Assembly (NCBI GenBank): GCA_002366755.1 | Contig: DFBV01000261.1 | Coordinates: forward strand, 12,236-18,103 | From: Anaerolineales bacterium UBA3071 | GTDB taxonomy: Bacteria; Chloroflexota; Anaerolineae; UBA3071 | DNA length: 5,868 nt | Direction of reading: 5' to 3' | Part shown: positions 1 through 4,382 of the stretch, piece after piece | Numbering within the stretch: the stretch's first letter is position 1 | Layout of the letters: each line of letters starts with the position of its first letter | The notes under the pieces: generated by a model | Seen by the model: only the letters and a program-made list of their open reading frames with translations | Told to the model about the DNA's origin: nothing | Databases searched by the model: none | Made by a program: the position numbers and the translations under genes

Positions 1-224
1 TCGAAGGCGTTGTGGATCCACGGCACCCGCCAGGCCGTGTAGGGGTAGATCGTCGTCCCCACCTCCAGGCAGCCGGTGGCGTTGGCAAGGACCACCGGAT
101 CGTCAATCGCCGCCAGCATCTGCCGCACGATGATCGAAGCGCCGCAGCCTGCACACAGCCGATGTCCCGGCGACAGCCGCTCCGGGCGCTTGGATAGTTC
201 TTTAGGGGTTAGCTTAGTTGGCAT
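1..224 (-). CDS. porB: 2-oxoacid (pyruvate):ferredoxin oxidoreductase, beta subunit (N-terminal part, cut by window edge)
   Basis: The first 74 codons of the TPP-binding beta subunit are present; the remaining roughly 200 or more residues lie beyond the left edge. Seen: the protein starts MPTKLTPKELSKRPERLSPG and continues with HRLCAGCGAS (Cys24, Cys27) and NATGCLEVGTT (Cys52). Family knowledge: the CAGCG and ATGC cysteines are three of the four ligands of the beta-subunit [4Fe-4S] cluster, placed next to the TPP site where the 2-oxoacid is decarboxylated. The ATG at 222-224 is chosen because AAGGAG (minus strand, 234-239) lies 9 nt upstream and homology begins soon after. It is the last oxidoreductase gene of the minus-strand train, separated from the alpha gene by a small four-helix-bundle gene, which is unusual because alpha and beta are normally adjacent. 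Pyruvate as substrate is inferred; a branched-chain 2-oxoacid enzyme has the same signature here. Confidence 0.93.
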   Translation of the reverse strand, partial: MPTKLTPKELSKRPERLSPGHRLCAGCGASIIVRQMLAAIDDPVVLANATGCLEVGTTIYPYTAWRVPWIHNAF

Positions 225-266
225 GGTACAATGCTCCTTTTCTAGTCACAACTCAGGCTGAAAGCC

Positions 267-287
267 TATCGCTTATCACCTATCGCA
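267..287. repeat. Heptamer tandem repeat, 3 units, at the 3' end of the four-helix-bundle gene
   Basis: Plus strand reads TATCGCT, TATCACC, TATCGCA. On the minus strand these are units of the form NGCGATA or NGTGATA. The array overlaps the last two codons and the stop codon of the four-helix-bundle gene. It is in inverted orientation to the GCGATNN array at 651-699 on the other side of the same gene: TATCGCT at 267-273 is the exact reverse complement of AGCGATA at 657-663. Confidence 0.65.
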
Positions 288-633
288 ATGCCTTACGGAA
301 GTTCGTGATCTTGCGGATCAGACGGTCGCCTTCATCATACAAGCGAGCATGGGTGGCCTTGTCAATGTAACCGCGGTCGAGAGCCAGGAAGAGACCGCTG
401 ACCACTTCGCAGACCGAACCAGCCGCAATACCCAAGTAACGGTTGAATTGAGCGGAACTGTCTTGCCCGGACCCCTCGGCTATGTTCAGCACGACCGAGT
501 TGGCTGCACGGTTCAGTTGGTCTGCTAGTGCATACCGCTCGTGCTTGGGAAAGCGGGAGGTGATCTCATAGATGTGTGTCGTATACTCCCGCGCCAGACG
601 CCATATTTCCAGACTCTCGAACCTGAAAGCCAT
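280..633 (-). CDS. Four-helix-bundle protein, S23 / 23S rRNA intervening-sequence protein family
   Basis: 117 residues, the usual length for this family, and predicted all-helical. Seen: an N-terminal FRFESLEIWRLARE segment, then ERYALADQLNRAANSVVLNIAEGSG (the NIAEGSG core at residues 50-56), NRYLGIAAGSVCEV (64-76) and a C-terminal helix rich in Arg and Lys. NIAEGS followed by a phenylalanine-containing helix and GS.xE is the family hallmark. Known of the family: small pentameric four-helix bundles, some encoded inside 23S rRNA intervening sequences, and related in fold to the Avd protein of diversity-generating retroelements; the cellular role of stand-alone copies is not established. Start at 631-633 is supported by GGAG (639-642) 5 nt upstream. 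It lies in the alpha-beta gap of the oxidoreductase operon in the same direction, bracketed by facing heptamer repeats, and its stop codon (280-282) lies at a repeat unit boundary. No reverse transcriptase or rRNA is visible nearby. Confidence 0.9.
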   Translation of the reverse strand: MAFRFESLEIWRLAREYTTHIYEITSRFPKHERYALADQLNRAANSVVLNIAEGSGQDSSAQFNRYLGIAAGSVCEVVSGLFLALDRGYIDKATHARLYDEGDRLIRKITNFRKALR

Positions 634-650
634 CTTCTCTCCAGAGATGT

Positions 651-699
651 GCGATCAGCGATACGCGATTAGCCATACGCGATCAGCGATCAGCGATTC
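651..699. repeat. Heptamer tandem repeat GCGATNN, 7 units
   Basis: Seven uninterrupted 7-bp units: GCGATCA, GCGATAC, GCGATTA, GCCATAC, GCGATCA, GCGATCA, GCGATTC. Only one unit departs from the GCGAT core; the variation is concentrated in the last two bases. The array fills almost the whole gap between the four-helix-bundle gene start (633) and the alpha-subunit gene, and its last unit enters the alpha stop codon (698-700). Period 7 is out of phase with codons, so this is not a coding repeat. Confidence 0.85.
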
Positions 700-1885
700 A
701 CTCCCGCACGCTGAGGTACGTCACCATCCGCTCCACCTGTCCCGTCTCGGCCGTCTTGAGCGCCTGGCGATAGACCTGTTCGATTTCTCGCGGCAGGATG
801 TCCCGCCCGCCCAGGCCGTAGACGTAGTCGGCCACCGGCATCTGCACGCCGTGGGTCGCCAGCGCTGCTACCAGTTCCAGGAACAGGGGACCGGCGTTGT
901 TCATGGCGCCGAAGGAGACGGAGCGGTCCATCACCGCTATGGCCTTCAGGTGGCTCAAGGCGTCTACCAACTCTTTGGCTGGGAAGGGACGGAAGAGGCG
1001 CGGCTTGAGCAGCCCCACCTTCAGCCCCTCGTCCCGCAGTTTGTCCACCACCGCCTTCGTCGTTCCTGCCGCCGAGTTGACGATGATTACCGCCACCTCC
1101 GCGTCCTCCAGCCGATACGACTCAAACAGAGCGTAATTGCGTTTGAACTTGTGGTTGAACTCCGCGGCCACTTCCAGGATCACGTCCTGAGCGTTCTCCA
1201 TGGCCTCGATCTGCTGCCGCTTGTGCTCGTAGTAGTAGTCGTAGAAATCGAGCGGCCCGTAGGTCTTGGGATGCTCCAGGTCCAGCAGCGACCACTGGGG
1301 ACGGTACTTGCCCACGAAATCCTTCACGTCGGCGTCGTCGTAGATCTCTACCCTCTCCATGCCGTGGCCAGTGATGAAGCCATCCTGGCAAACCGCCACT
1401 GGCAGCAGTACGTCAGGGTGCTCGCCGATGCGGATTGCCTGGATGATGTTGTCATAGGCCTCCTGGCCGTTTTCGGAGAAGAAGATGATCCATCCGCTAT
1501 CCCGTATGCCCATCACGTCGGAGTGATCGCAGTGGATGTTGATAGGGGCCGACAACGCTCGGTTGACCAGGCTCATCACGATGGGGCAGCGGGTGGAGGC
1601 GGCAATGTAGACGATCTCCCACATCAGCGCCAGGCCGTTGGCGGAGGTGGCGGTCATCACCCGCGCCCCGGACACCGATGCACCGACGCAGGCGCTCATG
1701 GCGCTGTGCTCGCTCTCCACGCAGACGAACTCCGTGTCCACCAGCCCGTCCGACACAAAGTCGGCGAATTTCTGTACGGTGGAGGTCTGGGGCGTGATAG
1801 GGTAAGCAGCCATCACGTCGGGGTTGATCTGGCGCATCGCCGTAGCGACTGCGTCGTTTCCGGTCAATGCTTGAAATCTACTCAC
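698..1885 (-). CDS. porA: 2-oxoacid (pyruvate):ferredoxin oxidoreductase, alpha subunit
   Basis: 395 residues, normal for a stand-alone alpha subunit. It carries the pyrimidine-binding half of the TPP site and the transketolase C-terminal-like domain; with beta it oxidatively decarboxylates a 2-oxoacid to acyl-CoA and passes electrons to ferredoxin. Seen: GNDAVATAM near the start, AAYPITPQT (26-34), ESEHSAMSACVGAS (57-70), TATSANGLALMWE (78-90), NRALSAPINIHCDHSD (108-123), RDSGWI (128-133), and in the C-terminal domain KPRLFRPFP (294-302) and MDRSVSFGAMNNAGP (319-333). The RALSAPIN and RDSGWI blocks favour pyruvate, although isovalerate-type enzymes share much of this. A longer open frame exists upstream to 1942, but the GTG at 1883-1885 is preferred: GGGGAGG (1892-1898) lies 6 nt upstream and the family homology starts there. 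This gives an 8-bp overlap with the delta gene, typical of translational coupling. Confidence 0.95.
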   Translation of the reverse strand: MSRFQALTGNDAVATAMRQINPDVMAAYPITPQTSTVQKFADFVSDGLVDTEFVCVESEHSAMSACVGASVSGARVMTATSANGLALMWEIVYIAASTRCPIVMSLVNRALSAPINIHCDHSDVMGIRDSGWIIFFSENGQEAYDNIIQAIRIGEHPDVLLPVAVCQDGFITGHGMERVEIYDDADVKDFVGKYRPQWSLLDLEHPKTYGPLDFYDYYYEHKRQQIEAMENAQDVILEVAAEFNHKFKRNYALFESYRLEDAEVAVIIVNSAAGTTKAVVDKLRDEGLKVGLLKPRLFRPFPAKELVDALSHLKAIAVMDRSVSFGAMNNAGPLFLELVAALATHGVQMPVADYVYGLGGRDILPREIEQVYRQALKTAETGQVERMVTYLSVRE

Positions 1886-2243
1886 TGTCTTCCTCCCCGA
1901 ATTTCCCTTCTTCGACCATGAGGATGCACAGACGAGGGTCATCTCGCTCCAGTTCCTCCCCGCCCTTTCGGATCACTTTGGCGTTCACGGGGCAGACCGA
2001 CGCACAAATGCCGCAGCCTTTGCAGTACTCCAGGTCAAAGCCGATCATCTTTTCGTTCTCGACGTCTACCAGGATGCTGGAGTCGGGGCAGAACAGCCAG
2101 CACTGCATGCAGTGGATGCAGGCAGCCTCGCCAAACAGGGGCCGGAAAGCTCGCCAGCCGCCGGTGAGGTACTCCACCGCGTTCCCCGCTTCCAGAATCA
2201 TCCCGCCGATGGGGATATCCCGCCATCCTTTCAACTGTGTCAT
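1878..2243 (-). CDS. porD: 2-oxoacid (pyruvate):ferredoxin oxidoreductase, delta subunit (2x[4Fe-4S] ferredoxin)
   Basis: 121 residues; it passes electrons from the beta-subunit cluster to external ferredoxin. Seen: two bacterial-ferredoxin motifs, CIHCMQCWLFCPD (Cys42, 45, 48, 52) and CKGCGICASVCPV (Cys74, 77, 80, 84), each C-x2-C-x2-C-x3-C-P, so both clusters should be [4Fe-4S]. The N terminus (GWRDIPIGGMI) and the WRAFRPLF segment before the first motif are typical of delta subunits and separate it from generic ferredoxins. The ATG at 2241-2243 (protein MTQLKGWRD) is preferred over the in-frame ATGs at about 2270 because AAGGAG (2252-2257) lies 8 nt upstream, and the earlier ATGs fall inside the repeat array. 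It overlaps the alpha gene by 8 bp and is separated from gamma by an 80-bp gap filled with facing octamer repeats. Confidence 0.94.
   Translation of the reverse strand: MTQLKGWRDIPIGGMILEAGNAVEYLTGGWRAFRPLFGEAACIHCMQCWLFCPDSSILVDVENEKMIGFDLEYCKGCGICASVCPVNAKVIRKGGEELERDDPRLCILMVEEGKFGEEDSE
1883..1898 (-). promoter_or_regulatory. Ribosome binding site and GTG start deciding the alpha-subunit N terminus
   Basis: Minus strand shows GGGGAGG, 6 nt, then GTG. The site lies inside the last codons of the delta gene, and the GTG overlaps the GAG and TAG codons that end delta. It explains why the alpha reading frame should not be extended to the ATG at 1942, which would add 19 residues (starting MTLVCASSW) unlike the family N terminus. 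Confidence 0.75.
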
Positions 2244-2257
2244 AGTGTTCACTCCTT

Positions 2258-2322
2258 GTTGGTACATCAATACATTGGTACACTGGTAACCATCTCAATC
2301 TACCAGTCTACCAATCTACCAG
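2258..2322. repeat. Facing octamer repeat arrays forming a long imperfect hairpin (gamma-delta gap)
   Basis: Left array, plus strand: GTTGGTAC, ATCAATAC, ATTGGTAC, ACTGGTAA (2258-2289). After a 9-nt spacer the right array reads TCTACCAG, TCTACCAA, TCTACCAG (2299-2322). The two are inverted with respect to each other: 2271-2288 pairs with 2301-2318 at 16 of 18 positions, with a 12-nt loop; the core ACTGGTA / TACCAGT is perfect. There is no T-run after the stem on the minus strand, so it is not a normal terminator. It would be transcribed between the gamma and delta reading frames. Confidence 0.8.
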
Positions 2323-2323
2323 T

Positions 2324-2902
2324 TCACCCCTCTATCACCTCTTTGGCCGCGCGTTCCATCGCCCGGACGTTAGCCTCGATAACCTTCGTTGAGACTTTCT
2401 TGCCGAACCAGGCGCGCAACTGCTCTGCCAGGTCTCCCATGTCGAAAAGGCCCGTGGCCTGGGCAAGTGCCCCCAGCATGGGCGTGTTGGTGATCTCCCG
2501 GCCCATTTCCTCGATGGCGATGTGGCTGGCATTCACCGTGAAGACCTTGCCGGTATGAAAGCCAGTGACCTCGCGCACCTCTGCCGGGCCCATCGAGGTG
2601 TTGACCAGCAAGGTGCCGTCTTCCTTCAACCCCTCCGCCACTGGCACCGTCCCCAGCAGGGTGGGATCGAGCACCAGCACCACGTTGGGCTCCTCGATCT
2701 GGGAGTGGATGGTGATCGGTTTGGAACTGATGCGGGTGAAGGCACGGATTGGCGCCCCCATGCGTTCGGGGCCGTAGTCGGGGAAGGCCTGGAAGTATTG
2801 GCCTGTCCCCAGCGCTGTCTCGGCCAGCAGCTTGCCTGCGGTGACCACTCCTTGGCCGCCGCGGCCGTGCCAGCGGATTTCCAGACAATCGGGTTTGCTC
2901 AT
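2324..2902 (-). CDS. porG: 2-oxoacid (pyruvate):ferredoxin oxidoreductase, gamma subunit
   Basis: 192 residues, full length for the gamma subunit (called PorC or PorG in different systems), the domain linked to CoA binding in the single-chain enzymes. Seen: IRWHGRGGQGVVTAGKLLAE (hallmark HGRGGQG at 12-18), FPDYGPERMGAPIRAFTRIS (40-59) and a mid-region VLVLDPTLL block; the last third has TNTPMLGALAQATGL, also conserved in the family. The ATG at 2900-2902 has GAGGGAG (2909-2915) 6 nt upstream. It is first of the four oxidoreductase genes in the order gamma, delta, alpha, beta, as in Thermotoga and several archaea. A 110-bp gap with repeats separates it from the carbamoyltransferase. In some archaea one gamma subunit serves both pyruvate and branched-chain enzymes, so the gene itself does not fix substrate. 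Confidence 0.95.
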   Translation of the reverse strand: MSKPDCLEIRWHGRGGQGVVTAGKLLAETALGTGQYFQAFPDYGPERMGAPIRAFTRISSKPITIHSQIEEPNVVLVLDPTLLGTVPVAEGLKEDGTLLVNTSMGPAEVREVTGFHTGKVFTVNASHIAIEEMGREITNTPMLGALAQATGLFDMGDLAEQLRAWFGKKVSTKVIEANVRAMERAAKEVIEG

Positions 2903-2930
2903 TGCTCGCTCCCTCTTCTTATTATAGTCA

Positions 2931-3007
2931 GGTATCAGTTATCGGGTATCAGTGATCAGGATGATTGGGAAACAGAGGTTGGCCCCCTGATACCTGATCA
3001 CAGATCA
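2931..3007. repeat. Facing heptamer repeat arrays (carbamoyltransferase-gamma gap)
   Basis: Left array, plus strand: GGTATCA, GTTATCG, GGTATCA, GTGATCA (2931-2958). A 28-nt spacer follows, then the right array CTGATAC, CTGATCA, CAGATCA (2987-3007), inverted with respect to the left one. Perfect inverted pairs include GTGATCAGG (2952-2960) with CCTGATCAC (2993-3001), and TCAGGTATCAG (2928-2938) with CTGATACCTGA (2987-2997). The right array ends 5 nt before the carbamoyltransferase stop codon. No reading frame or terminator is apparent in the gap. Confidence 0.75.
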
Positions 3008-3012
3008 CTAAC

Positions 3013-4059
3013 CTACCTCATTACCAGGCTCATCACCGCCTTCTGCACGTGCAAGCGGTTCTCGGCCTCGTCGAACACTACCGACTGCGGGCCGTCAATC
3101 ACATCGTCGGTGACCTCGAAACTGCGGTCGGCGGGCAGGCAGTGCATGTAGATAGCCTGGGGATCGGCCAGCGCCATGTGGTCTGACGTGCAGATCCAGT
3201 CCTTGTTGGCATCGAAGATGGCCTGGGCCTTCTCGTCGTCCCGCTCGCCGACGGGGGGTGGGAACATGGGGACCGCCGTCCAGGCCTTGGGATAGACCAC
3301 ATGCGCTCCCTTCAGCGCCTCCTCGAAGTCGTTGCTGATCTCGAAGGAACTGCCGTTCATCGCCGCGTACTTGCGACAGGAGTCCAGCACCTCATCGTCC
3401 AGCTCCATCCCTTTGGGATGCGCGAGCACGGTGTCGCAGCCCATCATGCTGGCAGCGATGATGGCGCTCTGCGGCACGGCACGCGGTTTGTGCACACTGG
3501 GGCTATAGGCCCAACTCATGACGAACTTGACACCGTTGAAGGTGCCGAACTTCTCCTTGACAGTCAGAACGTCCGCCAGCGCCTGGAAGGGGTGATACTT
3601 GTCGCACTCCATGTTGAGCAGGGGGATGTCGGCCCAGTAGGCGAAGTTCCGGATCAACTCGTGCGCGTCGCCGTAGACCCAATCCACAGGGTCACCGTAG
3701 CAGCGGATGGAGATAGCGTCGCCCATGCGCGCCAGTACCCGGGCCACATCGCTCACCCGTTCTGTGCTGTAGGCGACCTCTTTGCCTGGCAGTGCTGGCG
3801 TGTAGATCTTGCTGGGGTCCAGGAAATGGGCGTGACCGCCAAGCTGCGTCATGCCCGCCTCGAAGCTGTTACGCGTGCGCAAGCTCTGGTTGTAGAAGAT
3901 CATGAAGAGTGTCTTGGCAGGTAGGATGTGGTTGTGCAGCTCACCGAGAGCGTAGCGCCGCTTCAAGTCCAGCGCCACGTCCAGGATCGTCTCCACTTCC
4001 TCCTTTGTCCAGTCCAGCAGGGTCAGGAAATCCCGGCCGCGAAATGTGTCTGTTTTCAT
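3013..4059 (-). CDS. Knotted-type carbamoyltransferase (ornithine / N-acetylornithine carbamoyltransferase family, YgeW-like)
   Basis: 348 residues of the aspartate/ornithine carbamoyltransferase fold. Seen: carbamoyl-phosphate motif QSLRTRNSFE (S59-L-R-T-R63), YHPFQALADVL (H156-P-F-Q159 in place of the usual HPCQ), a proline-rich AYSPSVHKPRAVP (184-196), VVYPKAWTAVPMF (254-266), DWICT (287-291) and YMHCLPADRSFEV (304-316, with the catalytic HCLP). Ordinary ornithine carbamoyltransferases have a DxxxSMG loop binding ornithine; here YPKAW and a proline-rich PMFPPPVGERDDE stretch take its place. The AYSPS, YPK.W, DW.CT and MHCLPAD blocks match what I know of E. coli YgeW and the knotted N-acetyl- or N-succinylornithine enzymes. 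Automatic annotation may say ornithine carbamoyltransferase; the carbamoyl acceptor cannot be read from sequence alone. Start at 4057-4059 has AAGGAG (4070-4075) 10 nt upstream. It heads the oxidoreductase gene train and faces away from adenine deaminase. Confidence 0.85.
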   Translation of the reverse strand: MKTDTFRGRDFLTLLDWTKEEVETILDVALDLKRRYALGELHNHILPAKTLFMIFYNQSLRTRNSFEAGMTQLGGHAHFLDPSKIYTPALPGKEVAYSTERVSDVARVLARMGDAISIRCYGDPVDWVYGDAHELIRNFAYWADIPLLNMECDKYHPFQALADVLTVKEKFGTFNGVKFVMSWAYSPSVHKPRAVPQSAIIAASMMGCDTVLAHPKGMELDDEVLDSCRKYAAMNGSSFEISNDFEEALKGAHVVYPKAWTAVPMFPPPVGERDDEKAQAIFDANKDWICTSDHMALADPQAIYMHCLPADRSFEVTDDVIDGPQSVVFDEAENRLHVQKAVMSLVMR

Positions 4060-4087
4060 ACTAGTCCCACTCCTTTACCTCTCCGTC

Positions 4088-4114
4088 TGTGCTAGACCGC
4101 CGTCTGGCGGCACA
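4088..4114 (-). other. GC-rich hairpin in the carbamoyltransferase leader
   Basis: Minus strand shows CCGCC-AGAC-GGCGG (4097-4110), flanked by TGTG on one side and CACA on the other (4111-4114 and 4088-4091) with an extra 5 nt on the 3' side. It falls between the terminator-like hairpin and the ribosome binding site at 4070-4075, which it leaves exposed. It has no T-run, so it is not a terminator itself. Confidence 0.45.
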
Positions 4115-4126
4115 AGAAACTTACAT

Positions 4127-4161
4127 AACAAAAGGGCTCTCACCCTTGCCAAGAGAGCCCT
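4127..4161 (-). terminator. Rho-independent-type terminator in the leader (candidate attenuator)
   Basis: Minus strand shows the perfect 9-bp stem AGGGCTCTC / GAGAGCCCT (4153-4161 with 4133-4141), an 11-nt loop, and then TTTTGTT as the RNA 3' side. It lies about 80 nt downstream of the predicted minus-strand promoter and about 70 nt before the carbamoyltransferase start, so it cannot end an upstream gene in that direction. The likely role is transcription attenuation of the operon. The plus-strand copy has no T-run after the stem. The T tract is short, so efficiency may be moderate. Confidence 0.65.
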
Positions 4162-4177
4162 GGTGTTGCCGCTACCA

Positions 4178-4210
4178 CTACTGTGCCCGCTGGCGCAGAC
4201 CATCTTTCAT
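4178..4210 (-). CDS. Possible 10-residue leader peptide with two Arg codons
   Basis: Minus strand encodes MKDGLRQRAQ followed by TAG, with Arg codons CGC and CGG. It starts about 29 nt after the predicted transcription start and stops 16 nt before the terminator stem, the spacing expected of a ribosome-mediated attenuator. Ribosome binding is weak: only GGTG, 5 nt before the ATG. An Arg-rich leader would make sense ahead of a gene of arginine or ornithine carbamoyl metabolism, but I found no convincing antiterminator pairing and a 10-codon frame can arise by chance. Confidence 0.35.
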   Translation of the reverse strand: MKDGLRQRAQ

Positions 4211-4235
4211 TCTAGCACCAAGTCTCAGCCCAGCC

Positions 4236-4251
4236 TATGATACCTATCATA
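4236..4251. promoter_or_regulatory. Perfect 16-bp palindrome overlapping the minus-strand -10 box (candidate operator)
   Basis: TATGATA-CC-TATCATA, two perfect 7-bp arms with a 2-bp spacer. The right arm contains the minus-strand -10 box (TATGAT at 4246-4251), so a bound dimeric regulator would block RNA polymerase. The core TGAT-ACCT-ATCA loosely resembles an ArgR/AhrC ARG box (TGAAT, four A/T, ATTCA) but is shorter by one base in each arm, so I do not assign it. Confidence 0.5.
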
Positions 4252-4274
4252 CCACCAAACAACGCGACGGGCAA
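4246..4274 (-). promoter_or_regulatory. Sigma70-type promoter for the carbamoyltransferase / oxidoreductase gene train
   Basis: Minus strand: TTGCCC (-35, 4269-4274), 17 bp, TATGAT (-10, 4246-4251; one mismatch to TATAAT). Predicted start of transcription is near 4239, leaving a leader of about 180 nt that holds the possible leader peptide, the terminator-like stem and a second hairpin. The -35 box is only partly consensus. Confidence 0.55.
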
Positions 4275-4312
4275 ACGCGCACCGCCATGGCGCGAACCTA
4301 TCCCTGATCATG

Positions 4313-4340
4313 TTGACATCGTGCCAGAGTGTGATATAAT
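4313..4340 (+). promoter_or_regulatory. Consensus sigma70-type promoter for adenine deaminase
   Basis: TTGACA (4313-4318), 16 bp, TATAAT (4335-4340): both hexamers match consensus perfectly, and TG one base before the -10 box makes an extended -10. Transcription should start near 4347, giving a leader of only about 36 nt, too short for a riboswitch. It is divergent from the carbamoyltransferase promoter; the two -35 boxes are 38 bp apart, with a short inverted repeat (CGCGC 4276-4280 / GCGCG 4290-4294, around GCCATGGC) between them. Confidence 0.85.
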
Positions 4341-4382
4341 GTAAGCGCGTCCTTGTCTACTTGTCAGGAGAGGAGGCCAGTG

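Noticed and set aside
280..633. Diversity-generating retroelement accessory protein (Avd)
   Set aside because: The fold family is shared, but there is no reverse transcriptase, template repeat or variable repeat in the window, and the protein reads as an ordinary S23-type member.
651..699. CRISPR array
   Set aside because: Units are 7 bp, contiguous and without spacers; no cas gene is present.
572..1921. A 449-codon plus-strand open frame antisense to the alpha-subunit gene
   Set aside because: Its translation is low-complexity His/Val/Gly/Arg-rich sequence with no family features, as expected opposite a GC-rich gene; the minus strand encodes unmistakable alpha-subunit motifs.
1886..1942. 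Longer alpha-subunit N terminus starting at the ATG at 1942
   Set aside because: The extra 19 residues do not resemble the family N terminus, the extension would overlap delta by 65 bp, and GTG at 1885 has a strong, well-spaced ribosome binding site.
4121..4161. Terminator serving the plus strand (converging on adenine deaminase)
   Set aside because: In the plus direction the stem is followed by GGTGTTGCC with no T-run, and no plus-strand gene precedes it in the window.
4127..4260. T-box riboswitch ahead of the carbamoyltransferase
   Set aside because: GTGGTAGCGG (4168-4177) followed by a terminator loosely resembles the TGGNACCGCG T-box core, but the match is imperfect, and the leader from the predicted promoter (about 110 nt to the terminator) is too short for a normal Stem I. 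A covariance search against the T-box model would settle it.
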